Source: Vicinamibacteraceae bacterium (lineage in GTDB: Bacteria; Acidobacteriota; Vicinamibacteria; Marinacidobacterales; Marinacidobacteraceae). From it: a DNA stretch of 48,740 bases. Under the pieces are notes generated by a model. The model searched no databases and had not been told where the DNA came from. It saw nothing but the letters and a program-made list of their open reading frames with translations. Shown here piece by piece: positions 18,597 through 27,411 of the stretch (position 1 is the stretch's first letter; each line of letters begins with the position of its first letter). Made by a program: the position numbers and the translations under genes. Location: positions 1 to 48,740 of the forward strand of contig JAAXGQ010000079.1 in the NCBI GenBank assembly GCA_012271265.1, given 5' to 3'.

Positions 18597-19568
18597 GTGC
18601 GCCTTTTCCCATTCATTGGAGTCGTTGCGGCCTCGGCCCTGTTCCTGGCCTGTGCGCCGGAGGATCAGGGAGCGCCAGAGCCGAAACCGGCCTGGCAATG
18701 GACCGAGGCGGAGTGGCGGGCCCCGATCGAGGCGGTCCGCGCCGGCCGGCGGCTGGCCCCGGAGAGCTGGCCGGGTGGCGCCCGGGTGGCGGTGGCGTTG
18801 TCCTTCGATTTCGACAACGAAACCGTCTCGCTGCGGGACGGCGTGACGAGTCCCTCGAATCTCTCCCGAGGCCAGTACGGATCCCGCGCCGGGCTCCCGA
18901 GGGTGCTGGATCTGCTGGAGCGACGCGGCATCCCGGCCTCTTTCTTCATCCCGGCCGTATCGGCGCTCCTCTATCGGGACGACGTGGCCCGGATCGTGGC
19001 CGCGGGGCACGAGATCGGCGTCCACGGCTGGATTCACGAGCGGAATTCCCTGCTTCCGGGGGACGTGGAGAGACGCCTGATCGAACAGGCAGTCGAGACC
19101 CTGACCGAGCTCACCGGGACCCGCCCGGTCGGGCTGCGCACCCCGTCGTGGGACTACAGCCCGAACACCCTCCAGATCGTCCGGGACCTGGGCTTTCTCT
19201 ACGACTCGAGTCTCATGGCCGACGACTGGCCGTATGAAGTCGTCGCCAACGGAGAGCCCACCGGCGTCGTCGAACTCCCGGTCGAGTGGATCCTCGACGA
19301 CGCCCCCTATTTCGGCTTCAGCCGCTACACGGCGATCCGCCCCCACAGCACCCCGGACGACGTCCTGTCCATCTGGAAGGCGGAGTTCGACGTGGCCCAC
19401 GCCGAGGGAGGCATGTTCCTGCTGACCATGCACCCGCACGTCATCGGCCACCGCTCCCGCATGGTCATGCTGGAGCGCCTGATCGATCACATGGACGCGA
19501 CCGGCGGCGTCTGGTACGCCACCCACGAAGAGGTGGCCCGCTACGCCCTCGAGAACGCCGCCGAGTGA
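18597..19568 (+). CDS. Polysaccharide deacetylase-family lipoprotein
   Basis: This 323-residue protein starts with GTG at 18597. A short hydrophobic leader ends in LFLAC, a lipobox, so it is probably a lipoprotein. The NodB/CE4-type fold is clear: VALSFDFDNETV carries the catalytic Asp pair, EIGVHGWIHERNSLL the metal-binding His motif, GLRTPSWDYSPNTLQIVRDLGF the active-site Arg region, and MFLLTMHPHVIGHRSRM the C-terminal catalytic His. The pattern is close to the PuuE/allantoinase-like and peptidoglycan deacetylase branch. The substrate could be a cell-wall or exported glycan, or a small amide; the sequence does not decide. Confidence 0.88.
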   Translation: MRLFPFIGVVAASALFLACAPEDQGAPEPKPAWQWTEAEWRAPIEAVRAGRRLAPESWPGGARVAVALSFDFDNETVSLRDGVTSPSNLSRGQYGSRAGLPRVLDLLERRGIPASFFIPAVSALLYRDDVARIVAAGHEIGVHGWIHERNSLLPGDVERRLIEQAVETLTELTGTRPVGLRTPSWDYSPNTLQIVRDLGFLYDSSLMADDWPYEVVANGEPTGVVELPVEWILDDAPYFGFSRYTAIRPHSTPDDVLSIWKAEFDVAHAEGGMFLLTMHPHVIGHRSRMVMLERLIDHMDATGGVWYATHEEVARYALENAAE

Positions 19569-19607
19569 GAGCCGGCCACACGGCGAAAAGATCGGAGGCG
19601 GGGCCGT

Positions 19608-19633
19608 GATCGGCCTTGGCCTTTGGGCCGATC
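19608..19633. repeat. Perfect 8-bp inverted repeat upstream of the porin gene
   Basis: GATCGGCC and GGCCGATC flank a 10-base loop between the deacetylase stop and the porin start. No T-run follows on either strand, so a classical intrinsic terminator is not supported. It could be an RNA hairpin in the porin leader or an operator. Seen directly; the role is an inference. Confidence 0.4.
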
Positions 19634-19672
19634 CCGTCCCAACGGGGTCCTGATCCACCGAGGAGCACCATC

Positions 19673-20995
19673 GTGATCCGCCGCATCCGCCTCGGGAGCC
19701 TGCCGGCTCTCGCTTCGTTGTTCCTCCTGCCCGCGGGCGCCGCATCCGCCGCGACGCCGGCGGGAGCGCTCAGCGAGGACATCGAAGCCTCCATCCGCAG
19801 CGAGCTGGCCGAGCTCCGTGAGCGCATCGAGGATCTGGAGATCCTCCTCGCCCAGCTCGCCGCCGCGCGCGACCCGGAGCCGGCCGCGGCGGGCGAGACC
19901 CGCGGGCTTCCAGCCGAGGCCTCCATCGCTCCCGTGGCGTCCATCCGGGAGTTGCCCGACGGTCCCGCCAGCACCGGAGGACAGCCGCTCGCCATCACGG
20001 GCCTGGTGGACACCTACTTCACCCACAACATGAACACGCCGGACGACGGCGGAAACACTCTCTACTACACGAACCCGAACGCCCGCGGATTCGGCCTGAA
20101 CCAGGTCAAGCTCGAACTCGAGACCACCGGCGACGGCCCCTTCGGATTCCGTTCGGACATCTGGTTCGGTTCCGGGGCCCGACTCTTCCGCGAAGGGCTC
20201 GAACCCGGGCCGCTCGCCGACGTGCTGTATCTGCAGCAGGCCTACGGCTACTACCGGTTCGGGAACGGGGCCCAGCTCGATGTGGGCCTCATGGGCACGA
20301 TCGCCGGGCTCGAAGTGGCGGAATCCCATCTCAACTGGAACTACACGCGGGGCATCCTCTGGGCCTGGAACGAGCCCTTCTCCCATCTCGGCGCCCGGCT
20401 GAGCCATTCGCTGACGGACACCTTCACCGGGACCCTGCTGCTGGTCAACGGGTTCGACAATGCGTTCGACCAGAACACCGGGAAGTCCTACGGGATTCAG
20501 GGTTCGCTCGCGCCGGACGACCGCTTCAACAGCACGCTCACCTGGATCCACGGTCCCGAGAACCCCCTGACGAACGACGGCTGGCTCCGCGACCTGAGCT
20601 GGAACGCCTACCTCGGCGTCAGCGAGCGCCTCGAGGCGATGGTGAACATGGACGCAATCACCGCCGTGGATCCAGACGGCGCGACCGCAACCTCCTGGGG
20701 TCTCGGCGGGTACCTGCGCTTCCACCTGAGCGACCGCGTCCGCCTGGCCGAGCGCTACGAGTTCATGAACGATCGCGAGGCCCGCTCGACCGGTGTGGAA
20801 CAGATGCTGATGGAGAACACGATCACCCTGGAGTTCCAGCCGGTCGCCGACGACCCGCGCTTCCTGACCCGCTTCGAATATCGGCGCGACTGGTCGGATG
20901 AGCCGTTCTTCAGTTGCTCGGGTTGCTCCGACGGCGTCTCGATGAGTCAGGACACCTTCACGATCGGGATGTCCTGGGTCTTCGGCCCCCGCTAG
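19673..20995 (+). CDS. Outer-membrane beta-barrel porin (BBP2/OmpL-like)
   Basis: This 440-residue protein starts at GTG 19673, with AGGAG about eight bases upstream. A signal peptide (IRRIRLGSLPALASLFLLPAGAASA) precedes a predicted coiled-coil segment (EASIRSELAELRERIEDLEILLAQL, residues about 40-65) and an alternating aromatic/polar barrel: ITGLVDTYFTHNMNTP, GFGLNQVKLELETTGDGPFGFRSDIWFG, and a terminal FTIGMSWVFGPR ending in a barrel strand. The layout fits the putative porin-2 family. A substrate cannot be inferred. One odd feature is a CSGCSDG loop near the C-terminus that could form a disulfide. Confidence 0.8.
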   Translation: MIRRIRLGSLPALASLFLLPAGAASAATPAGALSEDIEASIRSELAELRERIEDLEILLAQLAAARDPEPAAAGETRGLPAEASIAPVASIRELPDGPASTGGQPLAITGLVDTYFTHNMNTPDDGGNTLYYTNPNARGFGLNQVKLELETTGDGPFGFRSDIWFGSGARLFREGLEPGPLADVLYLQQAYGYYRFGNGAQLDVGLMGTIAGLEVAESHLNWNYTRGILWAWNEPFSHLGARLSHSLTDTFTGTLLLVNGFDNAFDQNTGKSYGIQGSLAPDDRFNSTLTWIHGPENPLTNDGWLRDLSWNAYLGVSERLEAMVNMDAITAVDPDGATATSWGLGGYLRFHLSDRVRLAERYEFMNDREARSTGVEQMLMENTITLEFQPVADDPRFLTRFEYRRDWSDEPFFSCSGCSDGVSMSQDTFTIGMSWVFGPR

Positions 20996-21012
20996 ACAGC
21001 CTGCGCCGCACC

Positions 21013-21672
21013 TTCCGTGACTACGGCAGTCTCGCGCCCACAGCGCCGCCGTGCCGACGCAGCGTGGGCCGGTGAGGACACCGGCGCTCCATACAGGCGC
21101 GCCCTGACCTATCGAACGCCGGCCCCATGGAGCGCCGGCGTCCTCGCCGGCCTACGCGCAACTTCCGTCCCCGCGGCAGTCTCGCGCCCACAGCGCCGCC
21201 GTACCGACGCACCGTGGGCCGGTGAGGACACCGGCGCTCCAGGCAGGCGCGCCCTGACCTATCGAACGCCGGCCCCATGGAGCGCCGGCGTCCTCGCCGG
21301 CCTGCGCGCACCTTCCGTCCCCGCGGCAGTCTCGCGCTCACAGCGCCGCCGTACCAACGCAGCGAGGGCCGGTGAGGACACCGGCGCTCCAGGCAGGCGC
21401 GCCCTGACCTATCGAACGCCGGCCCCATGGAGCGCCGGCGTCCTCGCCGGCCTGCGTGCAACTTCCGTCCCCGCGGCAATCTCGCGCCCACAGCGCCGCC
21501 GTGCCGACGGACCGTGGGCCGGTGAGGACACCGGCGCTCCATGCAGGCGCGCCCTGACCTATCGAACGCCGGCCCCATGGAGCGCCGGCGTCCTCGCCGG
21601 CCTGCGGGCACCTTCCGTCCCCGCGGCAGTCTCGCGCTCACAGCGCCGCCGTGCCGACGGACCCGTGGGCCT
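21013..21672. repeat. 150-bp tandem palindromic repeat array (about 4.4 copies)
   Basis: GGTGAGGACA recurs at 21071, 21221, 21371 and 21521, an exact 150-bp period, with a partial fifth unit running to 21672. Each unit has arms GGCCGGTGAGGACACCGGCG plus CTCCA, and TGGAGCGCCGGCGTCCTCGC plus CGGCC, separated by about 36 bases, so each can form a 25-bp hairpin with two imperfect positions. Copies differ by scattered single substitutions. The array fills the space between the convergent porin and hydrolase genes and shares its arms with the array at 1-556. The open frames through it are repeat artefacts. Confidence 0.92.
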
Positions 21673-21675
21673 CGC

Positions 21676-22443
21676 TCAGCCGGTGAGCGAGGTGCCCGCC
21701 AGGTTTCTGCGGCGCAGGCTCCTAGCGCCAGGCAGCCGCTGCTGCGGGACGCTGCCGTCCCGCCCGAGGAACGCCGTCACGTGGTTCGCGACTTCGCGGT
21801 CCACGTCGGCCATGGTGCGGCCAGCGGCGGCCAACCGGGCCTTCGCCACCCGGAACCCGTGGTTTCCGTCCCGGATCCAGCGCAGGGCGCCGCCCGCCGC
21901 GCTCACCACCGGTTCGAAGAGTTCCGGTGGCGCGAACGGGTCCCGATCGCCGCTGACGAAGAGCATCGGCACGTCGACGTGCCCCAGGTGTCGCACCCGA
22001 ATATCCGGGACGGTCCTGCTTCCGGGAGGCTTCAGCGGATAGGCCAGCAGCACCGCGCCTGCCGCGCCGTGTCCGGAGTCGCCCGGGTCCGCCAGAAACA
22101 TCGAGACCATCCGCCCACCAAACGACCGTCCCCCCAGGAAGAACGGTGCCCCGGCGGCGAGGCGCCGGGCGACAGCAGCGACGCCTCGGATGGCGCGCAC
22201 CGCGACGGCAGGGTGATCGGGCCGCCGGCGGCCGGCCTCGGCAGCCGGCAGGTTGAAGCGAAGCACCCGAATCCCGCGCCGTGCGAGGGCTTCCGCGAGA
22301 CCCACCAGCGCCGGCGAATCCATCGAACCGCTGGCGCCATGGGTCAGCGCCAGGAGGGGCGCCGCGTCGCGACCGTCCCGCGCCGGGTGCAGTCGTCCGC
22401 TCACCGCGCGGTTCTCATCCCAGGGGATGCGCACCCCGACCAC
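21676..22443 (-). CDS. Alpha/beta hydrolase (KANL3/Tex30-like)
   Basis: A compact alpha/beta hydrolase of about 255 residues with LLALTHGASGSMDSP (oxyanion region), the nucleophile elbow FFLGGRSFGGRMVSMFLAD, the acid in FVSGDRDPFAPPE and a catalytic His in IRDGNHGFRV. This matches the small hydrolase family related to KANL3/Tex30. The start is uncertain. An ATG at 22503 shares its CATG with the divergent UbiD start and would add about 20 unconserved residues, so GTG 22443 (just before VGVRIPWDENR) is preferred here. The C-terminus abuts the repeat array. Confidence 0.78.
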   Translation of the reverse strand: MVGVRIPWDENRAVSGRLHPARDGRDAAPLLALTHGASGSMDSPALVGLAEALARRGIRVLRFNLPAAEAGRRRPDHPAVAVRAIRGVAAVARRLAAGAPFFLGGRSFGGRMVSMFLADPGDSGHGAAGAVLLAYPLKPPGSRTVPDIRVRHLGHVDVPMLFVSGDRDPFAPPELFEPVVSAAGGALRWIRDGNHGFRVAKARLAAAGRTMADVDREVANHVTAFLGRDGSVPQQRLPGARSLRRRNLAGTSLTG

Positions 22444-22501
22444 GGCAGGAACGCTACCGCGGTCCGAGGCCGCGGTCGGCGCGGATAGGCTCCGTCCGCC
22501 C

Positions 22502-24382
22502 ATGGCCTATCGCTCGCTCGCGGACGCCGTCCTGGACCTCGAACGAAACCGGATGCTGGTCCGGGTCCGGGAGGAGGTGGACGGCCATCTCGAGGTGGCG
22601 GAAATCCAGCGGCGGGCCTACGCGGCCGGCGCTCCGGCGATCCTCTACGAGAACGTCCGGGGCTCGGCGTTTCCCTGCGTTTCCAACCTGTTCGGAACCA
22701 TGGAGCGCGCCCGTTTCCTGCTGCGGCACGGGCTTGCCCGGGCCAAGGCGGCGGTGCGGTACCGCGCGAACCCGGGACGGATCGCCTCGGACCTCGGCCG
22801 CCGTCCCGGCAACCTGCCTCGCGCTGCCCTGGCCGCGATCCATTCCCTGCCCCGACGCGTCGCGGCGGCACCCGGCCAGGCGCACGCAATTCCACTCCAT
22901 CAACTGCCCCGGATCACCTCCTGGCCGGATGACGGCGGCCCGTTCATCACCCTGCCCCAGGTGTTCACCGAGGATCCGGAGCGGTCGGCCGGAAGCGGAC
23001 CGCTCGGCGCCCCGCTCGCGTCGAACCTGGGGATGTACCGGATCCAGCTTGCGGGCAACGAATACGACGGCAACGAGGCGGGGATGCACTACCAGATCCA
23101 CCGGGGGATCGGCGTCCACCACACCGCGGCCGAGCGCCTCGGGAAGGCGCTGCCGGTCAGCGTGTTCGTGGGCGGACCACCGGCGCACACCCTGGCGGCG
23201 ATCATGCCGCTCCCGGAGGGGCTGAGCGAGCTGCTCTTCGCCGGGATGCTCGCCGGCCGCAGTTTCCGCTGGCAGCGCCGGGACGGATTCGTCGTCTCCG
23301 CCGATGCCGACTTCACCCTGACCGGCTGGGTCGATCCGGGACGCACGCTCCCCGAGGGACCGTTCGGAGACCACTTCGGCTACTACAGCCTGACGCATCC
23401 GTTTCCGGTTCTTCGGGTGACGTCGGTCACGCACCGCCCCGGCGCCATCTGGCCCTTCACCGTGGTCGGCCGGCCGCCGCAGGAGGACACGACCTTCGGG
23501 AAGCTGATCCACGAGATCACCGAGCCGATGGTGCCCACCACGCTTCCTGGGGTCCATTCCATCCACGCGGTGGACGCCGCCGGGGTGCACCCGCTGCTGC
23601 TCGCGGTGGGGAGCGAGCGCTACTCGCCGTTTACCGGGAGGCGGCCGCAGGAACTGTGGACGATCGCGAACGCGATCCTCGGCTTCGGTCAGTGCTCCCT
23701 GGCCAAGTACCTGTTCATCGCCGCCCGGGAGGACGACCCGGACCTGGCGGCAAGCGACGTCCCCGCCCTCCTCTCCCACGTGCTGCGACGGGTGGATCTT
23801 TCCTCCGACCTCCACTTCCAGACCCGCACCACGATCGACACCCTCGACTACTCGGGGAGCGGGTTGAACGCCGGCTCGAAGCTCGTCGTCGCCGGGGCCG
23901 GGGAGCCTCGTCGTGCCCTCGCCGCCACGGCGCCTCTTGGAGTCGGGGCTTCCCTGCCCCCCGGGTTCTCCGGCCTTCGCGCCGTGCTTCCGGGGATCTT
24001 CGTGGTTGGCGGTCCGAGGTTCGACGCCTATGACCGGGTGGATCGGCAGTTGGCCCCCCTGTTCGAGGCGCTTGACGGAGCGGCGGCAGCAGGGGCCGAC
24101 CTGTCCGGGATGCCCTTCGTGGTGCTCTGCGATGACCCGGCGTTCGCCGCCGAGAGCCTTCGAAATCTGCTCTGGGTGGCGTTCACCCGCTCCAACCCGT
24201 CCCACGACGTCCACGGACGGAACAGCGAGGTCCGGCACAAGCACTGGAGCGCCGAGGAGCCCATCCTCATCGACGCCCGGCGGAAGCCCCATCACGCCCC
24301 GCCGCTGGTCGAGGATCCCGCCGTCCTCCGCCGCGTGGACGCCCTCGCCGCCCCCGGCGGTCCCCTCCACGGAGTGATCTGA
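22502..24382 (+). CDS. UbiD-family decarboxylase (large, MqnL-like form)
   Basis: UbiD enzymes decarboxylate unsaturated or aromatic acids with prenylated FMN supplied by UbiX. At 626 residues this belongs to the longer form rather than the roughly 490-residue UbiD. Visible motifs include ENVRGSAFPCVSNLFGTMER, GMYRIQLAGNEYDGNEAGMHYQIHRGIG, SVFVGGPPAHTLAAIMPLPE, the catalytic EGPFGDHFGYYS, and VVGRPPQEDTTFGKLI. The C-terminal extension includes RNLLWVAFTRSNPSHDVHG. Such large forms occur in the futalosine menaquinone pathway and among uncharacterised decarboxylases; no ubiX or mqn gene is nearby, so the substrate is open. Confidence 0.9.
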   Translation: MAYRSLADAVLDLERNRMLVRVREEVDGHLEVAEIQRRAYAAGAPAILYENVRGSAFPCVSNLFGTMERARFLLRHGLARAKAAVRYRANPGRIASDLGRRPGNLPRAALAAIHSLPRRVAAAPGQAHAIPLHQLPRITSWPDDGGPFITLPQVFTEDPERSAGSGPLGAPLASNLGMYRIQLAGNEYDGNEAGMHYQIHRGIGVHHTAAERLGKALPVSVFVGGPPAHTLAAIMPLPEGLSELLFAGMLAGRSFRWQRRDGFVVSADADFTLTGWVDPGRTLPEGPFGDHFGYYSLTHPFPVLRVTSVTHRPGAIWPFTVVGRPPQEDTTFGKLIHEITEPMVPTTLPGVHSIHAVDAAGVHPLLLAVGSERYSPFTGRRPQELWTIANAILGFGQCSLAKYLFIAAREDDPDLAASDVPALLSHVLRRVDLSSDLHFQTRTTIDTLDYSGSGLNAGSKLVVAGAGEPRRALAATAPLGVGASLPPGFSGLRAVLPGIFVVGGPRFDAYDRVDRQLAPLFEALDGAAAAGADLSGMPFVVLCDDPAFAAESLRNLLWVAFTRSNPSHDVHGRNSEVRHKHWSAEEPILIDARRKPHHAPPLVEDPAVLRRVDALAAPGGPLHGVI

Positions 24383-24399
24383 CCGGTCCCGTCCGTCCG

Positions 24400-25974
24400 T
24401 CAGTCGGCGCCGAAGAGGAGCCGCGGCCTTGCGCGGGACGAGATGGGGCTCAGCGTCGGAAAGGCCTCGAGAAGCCGTCTTGCGGGAAGGCGACCCAACT
24501 CATTCGGTTCCATCTTGTAGAGCCCGCCCCCGTACACTCGGCCGTTGTCCTTCCAATCCGCCTCAACGATTCTTTGCAGGCACGCCAGGACCTTCCTTCT
24601 CATGGGTTCCTGCTCCATCGTTCGAGACAAGGCGCCCCTCGGATAGAGCATGAGATACACGTTCGTCGCGATGGCCCGCGATTCGTTCAGGATCACCCGG
24701 AAGGGCGTCCTGCGACCCACAGACCGGCCCATGTAGGTACACACCAGCGGCGCCTCATCCCGAGATTCGAGCCCGTACCACGGGTCGCGCCTTGACGCGA
24801 GATAGCCTTGGTCAATCCCCTGTTGTTGGCCTTGACGAAGGTAGGCAGCGACGCCCGGCTCGGTTCGCTCGAGGATGTCAAGCGGTTGATGACAACGAAC
24901 GACGAACAGCGGCTTGTCCACCTTCGGCACACCGTCCAGTCCCGCTTCGATGATGTCGCCCTTGACATATCTCGGGCTCGGCAGTACCGGCTGAAGAAAG
25001 CGCGGTGGAATGGAAAGCGCTCTCGCCTTGCTCTCGTCCATGATGAAGAAGCTGTTTGCGCCCGTCGCGATGCCGCGCCGGATGGCGAACAGCTGGCCAA
25101 GTGCCGCGCCATTTGCCTCGTTCGCGGCAGCCGCCCTTGGAAACCTGGTCCATTTCCGTTCGCGCCGAAGCTCTTCCCGGCGTAGGCGGCGACGGAGCCG
25201 AGGCGCCGAGAGAGTGCCTCCCAGTGTGAACTCCGGAGACGACATCGACGAGGGGCTGCGGTTCCGAAACCACACGACGGCCGAGGACACGAGCGCGTCG
25301 TCGAACTGTCCGTCGGTGGGATCGAAGCGGTGGATGCGAACGAGGTCCACCTGGCGCAGCAGGTATTCCTTCAGTGCGGAGCCATAGTTCACGTCCATGA
25401 ACTCGCTGGGTATCAACCAGATCGACAGGCTGTCCACAGCGAGCCACTTGTGGCTCAGGAGCATGAAGTAGACGTAGAGCCCCGCGAGACCCGACACGTG
25501 AATTCCCACCTCTTGCTGCGCCCGGCGCGCGAGCCGGAGCTTTTCGGACTTCTCGAGGTGGTGATGCCGAACATACGGCGGATTGCACACGAGCAGGTCT
25601 GCCTCGTCGGAGCCGTCGGCGGCGGGACTGCGAGTCGTGAAGTCGGCCAACACGAGTTGCAGACCGGTCGGCCCCCAGAGCTTCGAGGCGGGAGCGCCGT
25701 AGTGCGGGTCGATCTCAAAGCCGGAGCCGGCGGCGATGGACCCATCGCCGAAGACACGCAGGAGGGCCGAATAGAAGGCACCCGTTCCGAGTGCGGGGTC
25801 CAGAAATCGGATCGGCTGGCGCCGAGCCCGAGTCATGCTGCGCGCCGAGCGGAGGATCTGGCGCGCCAGAAGACCCGGGGTTGCGAACTGACCCATCGCG
25901 TTCCGTTCGCGCCGGCTCCGCGCCGCATCCAGATCCGCCTGCATCCGAAGGCGCTCTCCCTCCAACCGCTTCAC
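24400..25974 (-). CDS. N-6 adenine DNA methylase of a type II R-M system (Eco57I-like fold)
   Basis: This 524-residue SAM-dependent methyltransferase has MGQFATPGLLARQIL, the SAM-binding motif IRFLDPALGTGAFYSALL, and the catalytic LLVCNPPYVRHHHLEKSEKL (NPPY), which marks N6-adenine methylation. A target-recognition part follows, and the C-terminus includes VYGGGLYKMEPNELGRLPA, seen in Eco57I/TaqI-like methylases. It starts at GTG 25974, overlapping the endonuclease stop by 4 bp, so methylase and nuclease are coupled. The stretch to UbiD (convergent) is only 17 bases. Confidence 0.9.
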   Translation of the reverse strand: MKRLEGERLRMQADLDAARSRRERNAMGQFATPGLLARQILRSARSMTRARRQPIRFLDPALGTGAFYSALLRVFGDGSIAAGSGFEIDPHYGAPASKLWGPTGLQLVLADFTTRSPAADGSDEADLLVCNPPYVRHHHLEKSEKLRLARRAQQEVGIHVSGLAGLYVYFMLLSHKWLAVDSLSIWLIPSEFMDVNYGSALKEYLLRQVDLVRIHRFDPTDGQFDDALVSSAVVWFRNRSPSSMSSPEFTLGGTLSAPRLRRRLRREELRRERKWTRFPRAAAANEANGAALGQLFAIRRGIATGANSFFIMDESKARALSIPPRFLQPVLPSPRYVKGDIIEAGLDGVPKVDKPLFVVRCHQPLDILERTEPGVAAYLRQGQQQGIDQGYLASRRDPWYGLESRDEAPLVCTYMGRSVGRRTPFRVILNESRAIATNVYLMLYPRGALSRTMEQEPMRRKVLACLQRIVEADWKDNGRVYGGGLYKMEPNELGRLPARRLLEAFPTLSPISSRARPRLLFGAD

Positions 25975-26936
25975 AGACCCAACTCCGCGAAGTCGTCGAT
26001 GCGGTGTTCCCAGACCCAGTCGATTCCCTCGGCCGCTTCGTACCCCAGGTAACCGGTGTCGAAATACCCGCCGAGGAAGAGGATCAACTGCGTGTCTGGA
26101 CCGTGGCGTCTGCGCAGCTGCACCGCCTTGGCCGCCTCCTCTTTCCGTCGCTTGTTCACGTTGGCGAAGTCGCCGGCCGATTTCGCTTCCACGAACAGAG
26201 GGAGGTCATCCGGTCCGGAGCCCCGGGCCTTGACCACGATGTCCACCGGGATGTTCACGGCGGTGGTTCCCTCGTCGTCTACCCAACCCTCAACGATCAT
26301 GCGGAACGAGAAGGCGCCTGAGGGCATGGACGCGGGGCTCTTGGCATCGCCGGCAGGTATCTGGCGGTATCCGTGCCTTGAGAGCCACCCCCCGACGCTG
26401 TCGAGTTGACGTTGTTCCTGCGCGTTGCGGATCACGGGATCGGCCGCCGCGCCGCAAAGACGATCGGCGATGACGATCGCCGCCACCCCACGCTCGTCGC
26501 TGACGGGAACGTCGCCTCTGGCAATCCACGGACAGATGTCCGGGTCGATCAAGCGAGTAAGAACGTCGGAAATCCGGGTCAGTTGTCGGAGCAGTTCGGC
26601 GGGCGGCATCCTGGGTGGGAGCGCCCCTCGCTTCTCCATCGTCAGGACCAGGCTCTTCTTGATGCCGGCGAGCCCGACAAGACGGTCCCGAGCGAGGGGA
26701 GGGCTGGTTGCCATCCGCAATGAGGGGAGAATCGCCGGGTGGGCCTGCAGCGTTCCAGGATCGATCTGCGTCAGTGCCGTGGTCGCGGTCAGAGCGTCAC
26801 GAACCCGCCGGGCGGCGCTCCGGCGCTGCGCCAGGAAGGCCGCCGGAGCGCTGGCCAGGAACCATCTGTTGTAGCTCCTGACCGACTCGGTGATGTCGGT
26901 CTTCCAGCGATGCGGCTTGTTGAGGTTTGCAGCCAA
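25971..26936 (-). CDS. Type II restriction endonuclease, XamI-like
   Basis: The 321 residues begin NLNKPHRWKTDITESVRSYNRWFL, which resembles the N-terminus of XamI-family enzymes. The PD-(D/E)xK core is visible as IPVDIVVKARG ... LPLFVEAKSAGDF followed by NVNKRRKEEAAKAVQLRRRHG. XamI itself is known to cut GTCGAC; whether this protein shares that specificity cannot be read from the sequence. The only start that keeps the conserved N-terminus is TTG at 26936, 48 bases from the end of the IS remnant, so native upstream signals may have been lost. The family assignment is from memory of the pattern. Confidence 0.8.
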   Translation of the reverse strand: MAANLNKPHRWKTDITESVRSYNRWFLASAPAAFLAQRRSAARRVRDALTATTALTQIDPGTLQAHPAILPSLRMATSPPLARDRLVGLAGIKKSLVLTMEKRGALPPRMPPAELLRQLTRISDVLTRLIDPDICPWIARGDVPVSDERGVAAIVIADRLCGAAADPVIRNAQEQRQLDSVGGWLSRHGYRQIPAGDAKSPASMPSGAFSFRMIVEGWVDDEGTTAVNIPVDIVVKARGSGPDDLPLFVEAKSAGDFANVNKRRKEEAAKAVQLRRRHGPDTQLILFLGGYFDTGYLGYEAAEGIDWVWEHRIDDFAELGL

Positions 26937-26983
26937 CAGCGCTGAATCTCCGGACCGAGACTGACCGATCGGCGCCCGGGAAG

Positions 26984-27290
26984 CAACCGCGTGTACGGGC
27001 CCACCACACTTGGCAGTCGGGGATGTCGAGGGTGGGTTGGCTGAAAGGAGGAGAGGCCGGGGACGGGGTGGGTGTGGTGGTGGCGCCTGGGGAGAATGCT
27101 GTTACCGCCGGCCACACCCGCTGCCGCACCCGGCGCGGACGGGTGGACTTCGGTTCCAGGCCCGCCCGGCCCCCCTCCCGAAAGTCCTTGTGCCAGCGTT
27201 CCAGCGTCCGGACGAAGCCTACCGAGCTCGTGCACCAGCCACCGGGAGCGCCGGTCTGCACGGGCGCACCCCGACCGCACGACACCCGAG
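26984..27290 (-). mobile_element. Internally deleted IS remnant related to the IS at 38262-39660
   Basis: From 26984 the plus strand reads CAACCGCGTGTACGGGCCCA, the same end as the full IS at 38262, and about 55 of the first 60 bases match. On the minus strand a decayed frame carries a transposase N-terminal piece (TLERWHKDFREGGRAGLEPK, compare RTLYAWRARFRQAGPGGLEP in the intact copy) joined almost directly to the C-terminal tail (SQPTLDIPDCQVWWARTRG). The whole DDE core, about 1 kb, is missing. The element is in the same orientation as the intact copy. The boundary near 27290 is approximate. Confidence 0.75.
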
Positions 27291-27411
27291 CGGACGCCTC
27301 CAGCAGAACCGGATCCGGGTACCGTCGGCATCAGGCGCGGCACCGTCGCCGCCTCCCGCGGCCGGGGCCTGTGGTTCACTACGGCAGAGCAGCCGATCAA
27401 GGAGCAAGACC

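Noticed and set aside
21017-22042. Repetitive Arg/Ala-rich proteins encoded through the palindromic array on both strands
   Set aside because: The 150-bp period is divisible by three, so any stop-free frame repeats indefinitely. There is no start context or domain, and substitutions are not concentrated at third positions.
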